Origin: Microbacter sp. GSS18
GTDB lineage: Bacteria > Actinomycetota > Actinomycetes > Actinomycetales > Microbacteriaceae
Direction: 5' to 3'
Length of the DNA stretch: 64,000 bases
Assembly (NCBI GenBank): GCA_029319145.1
Contig: CP119753.1
Coordinates: 1,488,001-1,552,000, forward strand
Both the position numbers and the translations under genes were made by a program. Positions within the stretch are counted from its first letter, which is position 1. Each line of letters opens with the position of its first letter. Under the pieces are notes generated by a model. The model saw nothing but the letters and a program-made list of their open reading frames with translations, was not told the DNA's origin and did no database searches. Below are positions 51,791-60,956 of this stretch, piece by piece.

Positions 51791-52822
51791 TTACTCGGCG
51801 ACCCGGGCGATGTCGGCGAGCTGGGACCGGCTGAGCCGCACGCCGACGCCCTGCACGAGCTCTTCGACGTGCTCCGGGGCGAACGCGTTGACGATCGGCG
51901 CGGCGACGGCCTTCTGAGCGAGCAGCCACGCGACGGCGACCGCGGCGTCGGGGACCCCGAGCTGCGTGCCGATCGCGTCGAGCGCGCGCAGCGTGCGGCT
52001 GCCGCGCCGGTTGAGGTTGGCCGCCAGCTGCGCGGCGCGGTACGACAGCGGTCCGCGCGCCCGCGAGCGATAGCGCCCGGCGAGGAAGCCGTGCTCGAGC
52101 GCGTGCGAGGGCGTCACCGCGATGCCCTGCGCCTCGGCGACCAGACGCAGGTCGGCGTCGAACTCGTGGCGCCGCAGCACGTTGAAGGGGACGTCGAGCA
52201 CGTTCAAGCGCGGCAGGCCCGCCGACACGAGGATGCGCGCCTCGACCAGCTGCGCAGCCGTGTAGCCGACGGCGCCGACCGAACGCACCTTGCCGGCCTC
52301 GACCAGCCATTCGGCGGTCGCGAGAGTGTCCTCGATCGCCGTGACGTCGTCGGCGGTCGCGTCGAGGTACAGCACGTCGATGCGGTCCGTGCCCAGGCGC
52401 GTGAGGGAGGCCTCGACGGCGCGCACCAGGTTGACCGGGCCGAGGCCCGGGTGGTCGGGGTTGCCGCCGATGCGGTCGAGAAGCACCATCTCGTCGCGCA
52501 GCCCGCGGGAGCGCAGCCACTGGCCGATGATGTGCTCGCTGCGGCCGCCCGAGAAGCTGTCGGCGGTGTGGACGGCGTTGCCGCCCAGCTCGGCGTACGT
52601 GTCGAGGATGGCGTGGCTGGACTCCAGGTCGACGTTCCAGCCGAACTCGGCGCCCCCGAGGATGAGGGGGAAGATGTCCGCGCCCGAGTCGCCGAGGGCC
52701 ACCCGCAGGGCGCTGCCCAGCGGCGCACCCTGGACGGGGATGGGCGCGGACGGATGCACCGCGCCGGCCTGAGGCGTCGCCGACTGCGGCTCCGCCTCTG
52801 CTCCGATCCCTATGGGTCTCAT
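51791..52822 (-). CDS. aldo/keto reductase-like protein with degenerate active site
   Basis: A 343-residue AKR-fold protein with most structural blocks (ILGGAEFGWNVDLESSHAIL; GGRSEHIIGQWLRSRGLRDE; LVRAVEASLTRLGTDRIDVL). All four catalytic tetrad positions appear substituted: the DTADxY region reads HTADSF (Asp to His, Tyr to Phe), the Lys position reads LLDRIG (Lys to Arg), and the His position reads LYLDA (His to Asp). It therefore may not be a reductase. The first 50 residues are an extra Pro/Ala-rich tail. I chose the ATG at 52822; a GTG two codons upstream is possible. Confidence 0.78.
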   Translation of the reverse strand: MRPIGIGAEAEPQSATPQAGAVHPSAPIPVQGAPLGSALRVALGDSGADIFPLILGGAEFGWNVDLESSHAILDTYAELGGNAVHTADSFSGGRSEHIIGQWLRSRGLRDEMVLLDRIGGNPDHPGLGPVNLVRAVEASLTRLGTDRIDVLYLDATADDVTAIEDTLATAEWLVEAGKVRSVGAVGYTAAQLVEARILVSAGLPRLNVLDVPFNVLRRHEFDADLRLVAEAQGIAVTPSHALEHGFLAGRYRSRARGPLSYRAAQLAANLNRRGSRTLRALDAIGTQLGVPDAAVAVAWLLAQKAVAAPIVNAFAPEHVEELVQGVGVRLSRSQLADIARVAE

Positions 52823-53031
52823 GTTCACCCCCCGCGCTCCGGCCCTGCGGCCGATTCGCGTTCCTTCGTACCCGCGCCCCCCGGCACGTACTACGAGGTT
52901 AGGACAGCGCCGAGCGCGGCTCGGCGATTGAGACGACGGTTCGGTGAAATCCCTGTAACGCTTTGGTCACGACACGCTCGATGTGCACGGATTTGTCCCC
53001 CGTTCGGTGGACGAATCGCCCCGAGACGGCG

Positions 53032-53066
53032 ATGCCCGCCCCTCGCTGTGCGCGAGGGGCGGGCAT
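53032..53066. terminator. perfect 15-bp hairpin after pnp
   Basis: ATGCCCGCCCCTCGC (53032-53046), a 5-nt loop, and its exact complement (53052-53066) lie 17 bp beyond the pnp stop. It is the strongest hairpin that I see in the window. No T-run follows in either direction, as is common in actinobacteria. Confidence 0.8.
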
Positions 53067-53082
53067 GGTCTTCCCGATGGGA

Positions 53083-55338
53083 TCAGGCCTGCGCGGGAGC
53101 CTCGGCCTCGGCCGAGGCGGCCTCCTCGATGACCGGCTCGAGCGACAGCTTGCCGCGGTCGTCGACCTTGGTGATGCGCACGAGCAGCTTCTGACCGACC
53201 GACACGACGTCGTCGACGTTCTCGACGCGCTTGCCGCCGGCGAGCTTGCGGACCTCGCTGATGTGCAGCAGTCCGTCCTTGCCGGGCAGGAGCGAGATGA
53301 ACGCGCCGAACGTCGCGATCTTCACGACCGTGCCGAGGAACTGCTCGCCGACCTCCGGGTTGGTGGGGTTGGCGATCGCGTTGACCTGGGCGCGGGCGGC
53401 CTCGGCCGACGGGCCGTCGGTCGCTCCGATGTAGACGGTGCCGTCCTCCTCGATGGAGATGTCGGCGCCGGTCTCGTCCTGGATGCCATTGATCGTCTTG
53501 CCCTTGGGGCCGATGAGCTCGCCGATCTTGTCGACCGGGATCTGCACGCTGATGACGCGCGGCGCGGTCGGCGCCATCTCGTCCGGCGAGTCGATCGCGG
53601 CGTTCAGGACGCCGAGGATCGTCAGGCGGGCCTCCTTGGCCTGCGTCAGCGCGGCCGAGAGCACCGACGACGGGATGCCGTCGAGCTTCGTGTCGAGCTG
53701 GATCGCCGTGACGAACTCGCTCGTGCCGGCGACCTTGAAGTCCATGTCGCCCAGCGCGTCCTCGGCGCCGAGGATGTCGGTCAGCGCGGCGTAGCGCGTC
53801 TGGCCGTCGACCTCGTCCGAGACCAGACCCATCGCGATGCCGGCGACGGGGGCGCGCAGCGGCACACCCGCGTTCAGCAGCGACAGGGTCGAGGCGCACA
53901 CCGAGCCCATCGACGTCGAGCCGTTGGAGCCCAGCGCCTCGGAGACCTGACGGATCGCGTACGGGAACTCCTCGCGGCTGGGCAGCACCGGCACGAGGGC
54001 GCGCTCGGCGAGGAAGCCGTGCCCGATCTCGCGACGCTTCGGGCTTCCCACACGGCCGGTCTCACCGGTCGAGTACGGCGGGAAGTTGTAGTGGTGCATG
54101 TAGCGCTTGCTGGTCGTGGGCGACAGCGAGTCGATCTGCTGCTCCATCTTGAGCATGTTCAGCGTGGTGACACCCATGATCTGGGTCTCGCCGCGCTGGA
54201 AGATGGCCGAGCCGTGGACCCGCGGGATGACCTGCACCTCGGCGTCGAGCGGGCGGATGTCCGCCAGCCCGCGACCGTCGATGCGCACACCCTCGCTGAG
54301 GATGCGGCCGCGCACGATCTTCTTCGTGACCGACTTGTACGCACCGCCGAACTCGCCCAGCGCCGACTCGGGCAGCCGACCCTCGGCGACTGCGGCCGTG
54401 AGCTCCGCCTTCACGCGCTCCTTGATGGCATCGTCCGCGTTCTGACGCTCGACCTTGTCGGCGATCTGGTAGACGCCCGAGAGCTCGCCGTACGCGCGCT
54501 CGGCGACGAAGTCGTACGTCTCGGACGAGTACGGCGGGAAGACCGGGTACACGCCCGGCTCCTTCGACGACGTCGCGGCCATCTGGGCCTGCGCCTCGAC
54601 GAGCTGCTTGAGGAAGGGCTTGGCGGCCTCGAGGCCGGAGGCCACGACCTCTTCGCTCGGCTTGGTGGCGCCGCCCTTGATGAGGTTCCAGCTGTGCTCG
54701 GTGGCCTCGGCCTCGACCATCATGATCGCGACGTCGCCGTCGGGCAGCACGCGTCCGGCGACCATCAGGTCGAACACGGACTCCTCGAGCACCTTGGTGT
54801 TCGGGAACGCGACCCACTGGTCCTCGTGGTCGCCGTGGCCAGGCACGAGCGCGAGGCGGACGCCTGCGATCGGACCCGAGAACGGCAGACCCGAGATCTG
54901 GGTCGACGCCGACGCGGCGTTGATCGCCAGCGCGTCGTAGAACTCGCCCGGAGCGATCGAGAGGACCGTCACGACGATCTGGACCTCGTTGCGCAGGCCG
55001 TCGACGAACGACGGACGCAGCGGACGGTCGATCAGACGGCACACCAGGATCGCCTCCGTCGAGGGGCGGCCCTCGCGACGGAAGAACGAGCCGGGGATCT
55101 TGCCGGCGGCGTACGAGCGCTCCTCGACGTCGACGGTCAGCGGGAAGAAGTCGAAGCCCTCACGAGGGTGCTTGCCGGCACTGGTGGCCGACAGGAGCAT
55201 GGTCTCCTCGTCGAGGTAGGCGGCGACGGCGCCCTGCGCCTGCTGCGCCAGACGACCCGTTTCGAAGCGGATCGTGCGGGTGCCGAAGCGTCCGTTGTCG
55301 AGGACGGCTTCGGCTGCGGTGATTTCCGGACCTTCCAA
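53083..55338 (-). CDS. pnp: polyribonucleotide nucleotidyltransferase (PNPase)
   Basis: Phosphorolytic 3'-5' exoribonuclease and degradosome core. The 751-residue protein has two RNase PH domains ([56 protein letters not shown]), a KH domain ([20 protein letters not shown]) and an S1 domain ([28 protein letters not shown]). I chose the TTG at 55336-55338, with AAGGAGG upstream; it gives the conserved N-terminus. rpsO is not directly upstream. Confidence 0.95.
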   Translation of the reverse strand: MEGPEITAAEAVLDNGRFGTRTIRFETGRLAQQAQGAVAAYLDEETMLLSATSAGKHPREGFDFFPLTVDVEERSYAAGKIPGSFFRREGRPSTEAILVCRLIDRPLRPSFVDGLRNEVQIVVTVLSIAPGEFYDALAINAASASTQISGLPFSGPIAGVRLALVPGHGDHEDQWVAFPNTKVLEESVFDLMVAGRVLPDGDVAIMMVEAEATEHSWNLIKGGATKPSEEVVASGLEAAKPFLKQLVEAQAQMAATSSKEPGVYPVFPPYSSETYDFVAERAYGELSGVYQIADKVERQNADDAIKERVKAELTAAVAEGRLPESALGEFGGAYKSVTKKIVRGRILSEGVRIDGRGLADIRPLDAEVQVIPRVHGSAIFQRGETQIMGVTTLNMLKMEQQIDSLSPTTSKRYMHHYNFPPYSTGETGRVGSPKRREIGHGFLAERALVPVLPSREEFPYAIRQVSEALGSNGSTSMGSVCASTLSLLNAGVPLRAPVAGIAMGLVSDEVDGQTRYAALTDILGAEDALGDMDFKVAGTSEFVTAIQLDTKLDGIPSSVLSAALTQAKEARLTILGVLNAAIDSPDEMAPTAPRVISVQIPVDKIGELIGPKGKTINGIQDETGADISIEEDGTVYIGATDGPSAEAARAQVNAIANPTNPEVGEQFLGTVVKIATFGAFISLLPGKDGLLHISEVRKLAGGKRVENVDDVVSVGQKLLVRITKVDDRGKLSLEPVIEEAASAEAEAPAQA

Positions 55339-55361
55339 GAGGTCCCTCCTTCTTTGTTTAG

Positions 55362-55387
55362 GCTCGCGCGTCCGTGTGACGCACGAG
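55362..55387 (-). promoter_or_regulatory. hairpin in the pnp leader
   Basis: GCTCGCGCGTC (55362-55372) and GACGCACGAGC (55378-55387) pair over 11 bp with one mismatch around a 5-nt loop. On the minus strand it sits about 24 nt upstream of the pnp TTG. In other bacteria pnp is autoregulated through an RNase III-cut leader hairpin, so this is a candidate for the same role. Confidence 0.5.
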
Positions 55388-55667
55388 CTTTTCGTGAAGG
55401 AGCAGGAACAGGCAGATCTCAGCGCGCGGCGAGGCCGCGTAGTACCGCCATCGCTGGCCACCAGTGGACGATCACCGCGCGGCCGAAAGGGCGCCCGGGA
55501 ACCCACCACAGGGGACCAGCTTCCTGCCGGCCTGCTCCGTGAGCTCATGTTGAATTGAGCGGATGCCCGTGGGCAACCTCACCGATCCTATCAGCGGGGC
55601 CCTGATCAGCCCATCTTCTGCCGACCCCGGTCGCGACGCCTCCCTGGCGGCGTGGCCGCTGCGCGCC

Positions 55668-55673
55668 TATCGT
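55668..55673 (+). promoter_or_regulatory. -10 box (TATCGT) for DUF5302
   Basis: TATCGT ends 6 nt before the ATG at 55680. Confidence 0.5.
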
Positions 55674-55679
55674 GGCGAC

Positions 55680-55862
55680 ATGAGCACCGACGGCAAGCCC
55701 CCCGGGGCGGCATCCGAGGACGTCAAGCGCAAGTTCCGAGAGGCGCTCGACAGCAAGAACGCCCACCACCGCGAAGGCGAGGCCCACCTGGATGGCGAAT
55801 CGGCCATCCACCACACCCACGAGGCCATGACCAGACGCGAGTTCCGGCGGAAGAGCGGATAG
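55680..55862 (+). CDS. DUF5302 family protein
   Basis: A 60-residue protein with the family core SEDVKRKFREALDSKNAHHR and GEAHLDGESAIHHTHEA followed by a basic end RREFRRKSG. Function unknown; actinobacterial and cytoplasmic. A TATCGT box 6 nt before the ATG implies a leaderless mRNA. Likely followed in the same transcript by the next small gene. Confidence 0.8.
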   Translation: MSTDGKPPGAASEDVKRKFREALDSKNAHHREGEAHLDGESAIHHTHEAMTRREFRRKSG

Positions 55863-55864
55863 TC

Positions 55865-56050
55865 ATGAGCGACTTCCGCGAGCGGATCCCCGACGACGAG
55901 CGAGAGGTGCCGCTGGACGACGACGTCGAACTGGAGCTGCCTCCGCCGACCCTCGACGCCGGCGAGCGCGTCGAGGAGGACGAGGACGACGTCGAGAGCG
56001 AAGAGCGCGAGTCGGCGATCGAGTCCGGCGACCTCGACCCCTCGAGCTGA
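55865..56050 (+). CDS. small acidic hypothetical protein
   Basis: A 61-residue, very acidic ORF (MSDFRERIPDDEREVPLDDD; EEDEDDVESEERESAIESGD) starting 2 bp after the DUF5302 stop. Small acidic proteins of this kind are common in the family and lack a known function. Start at the ATG at 55865. Confidence 0.65.
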   Translation: MSDFRERIPDDEREVPLDDDVELELPPPTLDAGERVEEDEDDVESEERESAIESGDLDPSS

Positions 56051-56167
56051 GCCGCCGAAGCGCTCCCTCACTCGAGACGTCACCGCGCGACAGCACGCAA
56101 ACCGGGGCCCCGGAGGTGCTATTGCGCCGTGACGACACTGAGTCGGGCGGAGCACGCGGCGCCGAGG

Positions 56168-58132
56168 TCAGCGAGCGCGGGAGCGCGTCCGCGTCTCGCC
56201 GCGGCCGATCACCACGTAGTCGTCGTGCTTGGCCGAGACGCCGTCGCCTGCGGTGCGGCCGCGCATCCGCCGCCACACCCATGGCAGCGCGTCGCGCGTC
56301 AGCCATCCGGCGGGATGGGCCGGCTCGTCCTCCTCCGAGTGGAGGATCGCGTCGAGATCGGCGAGCTCGGCGGCATCGGGCACGCCGAGGGCCGCGGCCG
56401 CGCGATAGGCCAGGAACCGGTGGCCCCCCGAGCGCAGGTGGACGCGATCGTCGGCCCACATCGCCGAATCGCGCATCGCCGGCTGCGGCTCGATGTCGAC
56501 CAGCCGGGCGCCGGTCTCCTCGGCGATGCGGCGCAGGTGCACGTTGTACGCGCCGAAGCGCCTCGCGAAGAGCCGCGCCGCGCGTCGCGGCGGAAGGAAG
56601 GTGGTGACCAGCAGCACGTCGGCCCCCGCGGCGCGCAGTCGGCGCACGGCGCCCTCCACGCGCGCGGCGAGCGCTTCGGGGTCGGCCGATGGGCCGACCA
56701 GATCGTTGGCGCCGATCAGGATCGAGACGAGGTCGGGCCGCAGCGCGAGCGCCACCGGCAGCTGCTCGTCGACGAGGTCGGCGACCCGGCGGCTGCGCAC
56801 CGCGAGGTTGGCGTAGCGGAAGGGGCCGTCCTGGCCGTGAGCGAGCAGCTGGGCCAGGCGGTCGGCCCAGCCGCGGTACTCCCCCGCGTTCATGCGGGAG
56901 GAGTCGCACAGCCCCTCGGTGAGCGAGTCGCCCAGCGCGACGAAGCGACGCCACGGCCGCGCGGGCGCGATGTCGTCGACCGGATCGGGACGCCGCGTGC
57001 CGCGCACGAGCAGGCTGTCGTCCATCGCGCGCAGCTCGATCGCCTGCCGGTAGTGCCCGGTGAGCCGCTCGACCGTGCGCGCCCACGAGCGATCCGACAT
57101 CGCCGCACGGGCGGCGGCGGCGAACGCCGCGCGCTTGGCCGGGTCGCCCGTGAGGTCCTCGACGCGGCGGCGCATGTCGGCGAGGTCGCCGGGGCGGTAC
57201 AGCCACCCGTCGATGCTCGAGCGCACCAGGTCCACGGGTCCGCCGACGCCGGTGGCGACGACGGGCACGCCGCTGGCCAGCGCCTCCTGGATCGTCTGCC
57301 CGAACGTCTCGCTCTCGCCCGGGTGGACGAAGACATCGAAGCCGGCCATCGCCTCGGCGAGCGCGTCGCCCGTCTGGTGTCCGAGGAACACCGCGTCGGG
57401 CAGCATCCCCTCCAGGGAGGGCCGCGACGGCCCGTCGCCGACGATCACCAGGCGCGTGCCGGGGATGCCCGAGAGCGCAGCGAGGTCGGCCACCTGCTTC
57501 TCGGGGGCGAGACGGCCGACGTAGCCGATCACGGTGCGCCCGCCCGCGATCCGCGCGCGCCACGCTTCGCTGCGTCGTCGCGGTGAGAACCGCTCGGCGT
57601 CCACGCCGCGCCCCCACAGGCGCAGGCGGTCCACGTCGAGGTCGGCCAGCTGCCGCATCGAGGCCGCGCTCGGGGCGAGCGTCACCGTCGCGCGGCGATG
57701 CAGGCGTGCGATGTGCGAAGACACCAGCGCGGTCGCGCGGGGCATGCCGTACTTGCGCGCGTACGCGATGACGTCGGTCTGGTAGACCGCGACGGTCGGG
57801 ATCCTGAGCGCCTCGGCCGCGGCGAGGCCCTGCCAGCCCAGCACGAACGGCGAGGCGAGGTGCACGACGTCGGGGGCGAACGACCGCAGGATCTCGGTGA
57901 GGCGCGCGGCGCGCGCGAAGACGACGCGCACCTCGGGATAGCTGGGCAACGGCACCGAGCGCAGCAGCGCCGTGCGCGCTCCGTGCAGGTCGGCGTCGAT
58001 GTCGCCGGCGCGCGGGGCGATCACGAGGGTCTCGTGACCGGCGTCCGCGAGGTGGCGCAGGATGTGCAGCACCGAACCGGTGACGCCGTTCATGTGCGGA
58101 AGGAAGGATTCGGCCAGGACCGCGACTCTCAC
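56168..58132 (-). CDS. glycosyltransferase (GT4) fused to an SGNH hydrolase
   Basis: A 654-residue two-enzyme fusion. Residues 1-370 are a GT4 glycosyltransferase similar to mycobacterial mannosyltransferases (VRVAVLAESFLPHMNGVTGS; VIGYVGRLAPEKQVADLAAL; ESETFGQTIQEALASGVPVV, with the sugar-nucleotide ExxxxxxxE). Residues 400-610 are an SGNH/GDSL hydrolase (FVALGDSLTEGLCDSSRM, LIGANDL, WADDRVHLRSGGHRFLAYRA with the catalytic D-x2-H). The GTG at 58130-58132 gives the GT4 N-terminus; longer starts are unsupported. Such domains normally belong to separate proteins. Confidence 0.85.
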   Translation of the reverse strand: MRVAVLAESFLPHMNGVTGSVLHILRHLADAGHETLVIAPRAGDIDADLHGARTALLRSVPLPSYPEVRVVFARAARLTEILRSFAPDVVHLASPFVLGWQGLAAAEALRIPTVAVYQTDVIAYARKYGMPRATALVSSHIARLHRRATVTLAPSAASMRQLADLDVDRLRLWGRGVDAERFSPRRRSEAWRARIAGGRTVIGYVGRLAPEKQVADLAALSGIPGTRLVIVGDGPSRPSLEGMLPDAVFLGHQTGDALAEAMAGFDVFVHPGESETFGQTIQEALASGVPVVATGVGGPVDLVRSSIDGWLYRPGDLADMRRRVEDLTGDPAKRAAFAAAARAAMSDRSWARTVERLTGHYRQAIELRAMDDSLLVRGTRRPDPVDDIAPARPWRRFVALGDSLTEGLCDSSRMNAGEYRGWADRLAQLLAHGQDGPFRYANLAVRSRRVADLVDEQLPVALALRPDLVSILIGANDLVGPSADPEALAARVEGAVRRLRAAGADVLLVTTFLPPRRAARLFARRFGAYNVHLRRIAEETGARLVDIEPQPAMRDSAMWADDRVHLRSGGHRFLAYRAAAALGVPDAAELADLDAILHSEEDEPAHPAGWLTRDALPWVWRRMRGRTAGDGVSAKHDDYVVIGRGETRTRSRAR

Positions 58133-58272
58133 GCCACCAGCGTGACGGCCCGACGGACCCCGGAAGACACGATCGCGCCGCCGTCGCCGAGAGTTCACCG
58201 GATGCACCCGCACCGGTCACCGGTCGGGCGCCGTTCCGTCGCCGTTCATCCACGGCTGGTACACGTTCGGAC

Positions 58273-58866
58273 GTGATCGACGAGGCGCTGGCCCAGCTGG
58301 CGAGCGGACCGTGGGCGCTGCCGGTGCTTTACGCGCTCGTGCTCGGCGACGCATTCCTCGTGGTCGTTCCCGGCGAAGCCGCCGTCACGGCCTTCGGCGC
58401 CCTCGCCGTCATGATCGGCCGACCGCCCTTGCCCGCGGTCATCGCCGTCGCGGCCCTCGCCGCCTTCACCGGCGACGCCGCCTGCTATGCGATCGGGCGC
58501 GCCGTGGGCCTGCACCGCTGGCGGTGGATGCGCACGCGCCGCGTTCAGACCGCGTTCGCGTGGGCGAGCGCCCGCATGGACAGGCGGCTCGGCGCCGTGC
58601 TCTTCACAGCGCGGTTCATCCCGTTCGCCCGCCTCGCGGTCAACATCACCGCGGGCGCCACGCGCCTGCCCGCGCCGCGCCACCTCGTCATCACCGGCCT
58701 GGCGGCGTGCGCGTGGGCGGTCTACCAGGCGCTCATCGGCGCTCTCGTGGCACGCATCGTCCCCGGCGGGCCGATCGTCGCGGTGCTCGTGTCGATCGGC
58801 GTCGCCGTGGCCCTCGGGGTGGCCCTGGATGCGGTGCTCTCCCGCGCGACGCGCCCGCGTGCCTGA
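58273..58866 (+). CDS. DedA family membrane protein
   Basis: A 197-residue DedA/SNARE-associated membrane protein: VPGEAAVTAFGALAVMIGRP near residue 33, GDAACYAIGRAVGLHRWRWM near residue 75 and the conserved FTARFIPFARLAVNITAGAT near residue 116. DedA proteins are linked to lipid flipping and proton homeostasis. The start is a GTG. The gene is divergent from the glycosyltransferase fusion. Confidence 0.85.
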   Translation: MIDEALAQLASGPWALPVLYALVLGDAFLVVVPGEAAVTAFGALAVMIGRPPLPAVIAVAALAAFTGDAACYAIGRAVGLHRWRWMRTRRVQTAFAWASARMDRRLGAVLFTARFIPFARLAVNITAGATRLPAPRHLVITGLAACAWAVYQALIGALVARIVPGGPIVAVLVSIGVAVALGVALDAVLSRATRPRA

Positions 58867-59028
58867 CGCCGCGGTATCCGAACACGCGGCTCCGGGTCTT
58901 GTGCGCGCGCGCATCCGGCTCTATGTTAATCGCCAATCACATCAGTCCTGGATGGGCTGCTGATGCCGGTCGGCCACATGGACGTGGCCGGGGCGCGGTC
59001 CATCCCCCTTCGGGAAGAGGTGGCACGC

Positions 59029-60234
59029 GTGCCTGAGTTGAACAGACGAACCGTCCTGACGCTGGGGGCCGCGCTCGGCTTCACCGGCGTCGCCGCGCCG
59101 AGCGCCGCGTGGTCCTGGTCCCCCACCGGATCCGTGGCCGGCTACGGATCCGGTGTGGACCCGCAGTGGGTGTGGGACGACGGCATCGACCAGATCATGG
59201 CGAGGGTCATCGACAAGGGCCAGGTCCCCCAGGTCAATTGGGCGATGGGCAACTGGGTCCACAATTGGCAGTCGGTGCCGTGGGGTCTGCCGAGCGAGCT
59301 GCGCGGCTATCTGAAGGAGTCGACCAAGCTGCCCGACTGGGCCGACCGGGGCAAGCTCCGCCGCGCGGCCGACTTCAACCGCCGCAAGGACATCTACCTG
59401 TTCTTCATCTACGGGCTCGGCGGCGGCATCATGAGCACGGTCATCCCCCGCGAGGCGAAGTCGGTGTACTGGTCCAAGGGCGGCGCCGACATGCAGGACC
59501 GCGCCGCGAAGACCTTCACCTTCGGCTACGACCTCAGCGACATCGACGCCTACGAGGGCACGGGCGAGTTCATCGTCACGTCGAACAAGACGCGCATGGT
59601 CCACGCCGCCGTGCGCCATCTGCTGCCCCAGTCGCCCCACTGGAAGGCCGTCGCCGACGAGTCGATCCCGATCAGCAACGGCGACATCCTCGTCACGTTC
59701 CACAGCACCGGCACCTTCGCGCACAAGAAGATGAAGGAGTGGGGCGTCGTGATGTCGCCCGAGGACGAGGATGCGTTCCTCCACTCGTGGCAGGTGGCGC
59801 TTCACTACCTGGGCGTCAAGGACGAGTACATCCCGGCGACGTGGGACGAGGCCCACGCCCAGGCCGCGCAGAACCTCGACCCGATCCTGTCGTGGACCGA
59901 GGAGGGCCAGGCGCTCGCCGAGGTGCTGCTCGGGCTCACCGCGCAGATCGACCTCGGCGTCACGCGCGGGTTCCTCAACGAGTTCGTGCGCTATCAGCTC
60001 GGCGACGAGATCGGCGACTGGCTGGGCCTGTTCCGCGACCCGGTGTCGCGCGAGATCATCGACACCGGCTGGCCGCTGTACATCAAGTTCCGCGAGGGCA
60101 TCATGCCCGTCGAGCCGGTGAACTTCCTGCTGTTCGATCAGTTCATCAAGGCGCTGGCGATGCTGTTCCTGAACAGGTTCTCGTCGCCGACGACGACGGC
60201 CATCACGGTCCCGGACATGAACCGCCCCTACTGA
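59029..60234 (+). CDS. latex clearing protein (Lcp)-like oxygenase, Tat-exported
   Basis: A 401-residue haem-b oxygenase-family protein (DUF2236/Lcp). The N-terminus NRRTVLTLGAALGFTGVAAP is a twin-arginine signal. The body contains IYLFFIYGLGGGIMSTVIPR, TSNKTRMVHAAVRHLLPQS (the Lcp Lys/Arg/His region with the predicted haem-ligand His) and YLGVKDEYIPATWDEAHAQA. Lcp enzymes cleave poly(cis-1,4-isoprene). I chose the GTG at 59029, with GAAGAGG upstream; GTG at 59020 is the alternative. Whether it acts on rubber is not shown. Confidence 0.82.
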   Translation: MPELNRRTVLTLGAALGFTGVAAPSAAWSWSPTGSVAGYGSGVDPQWVWDDGIDQIMARVIDKGQVPQVNWAMGNWVHNWQSVPWGLPSELRGYLKESTKLPDWADRGKLRRAADFNRRKDIYLFFIYGLGGGIMSTVIPREAKSVYWSKGGADMQDRAAKTFTFGYDLSDIDAYEGTGEFIVTSNKTRMVHAAVRHLLPQSPHWKAVADESIPISNGDILVTFHSTGTFAHKKMKEWGVVMSPEDEDAFLHSWQVALHYLGVKDEYIPATWDEAHAQAAQNLDPILSWTEEGQALAEVLLGLTAQIDLGVTRGFLNEFVRYQLGDEIGDWLGLFRDPVSREIIDTGWPLYIKFREGIMPVEPVNFLLFDQFIKALAMLFLNRFSSPTTTAITVPDMNRPY

Positions 60235-60237
60235 GCC

Positions 60238-60286
60238 GAATGCCGAGGGTGGCCCGGGCCGTGCGGTCGGGTCACCCTCGGCGTTC
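60238..60286. terminator. hairpin between convergent genes
   Basis: GAATGCCGAGGGTG (60238-60251) pairs with CACCCTCGGCGTTC (60273-60286) over 14 bp (one G-U) around a 21-nt loop. It lies between the Lcp-like gene and the FMN reductase gene and can serve both. Confidence 0.75.
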
Positions 60287-60308
60287 GCCGATGTTAACGA
60301 AGAGTCCT

Positions 60309-60956
60309 CTATTCGCCCGCGAGACCGCCGAGGAGATGCCCGAAGGAGCGCCCTTCACCCAGATAGCCCGCCGGGTCGAACGGATCCGACGTCACGGCGG
60401 CCGGGCGGCGCTCGATCGCCTCGGCGAACTCGCGCGCACCGCGGTCGATGCGGGCGCTCAGCGGCGCCACGTCGTCGGCGGAGCCGCCCCAGTCGCTCGA
60501 GGCCGCGAAGACGCCGGTCGGAACCGGGTCGGCGTGCAGGTACGTGAACAGCGGCCGGATGGCGTAGTCGATCGCCAGCGAGTGGCGCGCCGTGCCCGCG
60601 TTTGCGCCGATCAGGACCGGGGTGCCGCGCAGCGCATCCGGGTCGATCACGTCGATGAAGGACTTGAACAGCCCCGAGTAGCTCGTCGAGAAGATCGGCG
60701 TCACCGCGATGATCGCGTCGGCCGACACGACGGTGTTGACCACGGACTCCAGCGCCGGGGGCGCGAAGCCCGTCAGCAGGTTGTCGGTGATGGCGTGCGC
60801 GTGATCGCGCAGCTCGACCACGTCGACGTCGACCTGGAAGCCCCGGGCCGAGAGCTCCGCGACGACGGCGGCCGTCATGCGGTCGGCGAGCATGCGGGTC
60901 GACGAGGGGTTCGACAGCCCCGCCGACACGACGGCGATCCGACGCGCCGCGGTCAT
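60309..60956 (-). CDS. FMN reductase, partner of the luciferase-like monooxygenase (CE1759-like)
   Basis: A 215-residue NAD(P)H-dependent flavin reductase: RRIAVVSAGLSNPSSTRMLA at the N-terminus, VSADAIIAVTPIFSTSYSGL near residue 77 and VLIGANAGTARHSLAIDYAI near residue 113. It would supply reduced FMN to the monooxygenase encoded just upstream. Its ATG overlaps the monooxygenase stop (60953-60956), a coupled pair resembling the CE1758/CE1759 family. Confidence 0.88.
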   Translation of the reverse strand: MTAARRIAVVSAGLSNPSSTRMLADRMTAAVVAELSARGFQVDVDVVELRDHAHAITDNLLTGFAPPALESVVNTVVSADAIIAVTPIFSTSYSGLFKSFIDVIDPDALRGTPVLIGANAGTARHSLAIDYAIRPLFTYLHADPVPTGVFAASSDWGGSADDVAPLSARIDRGAREFAEAIERRPAAVTSDPFDPAGYLGEGRSFGHLLGGLAGE

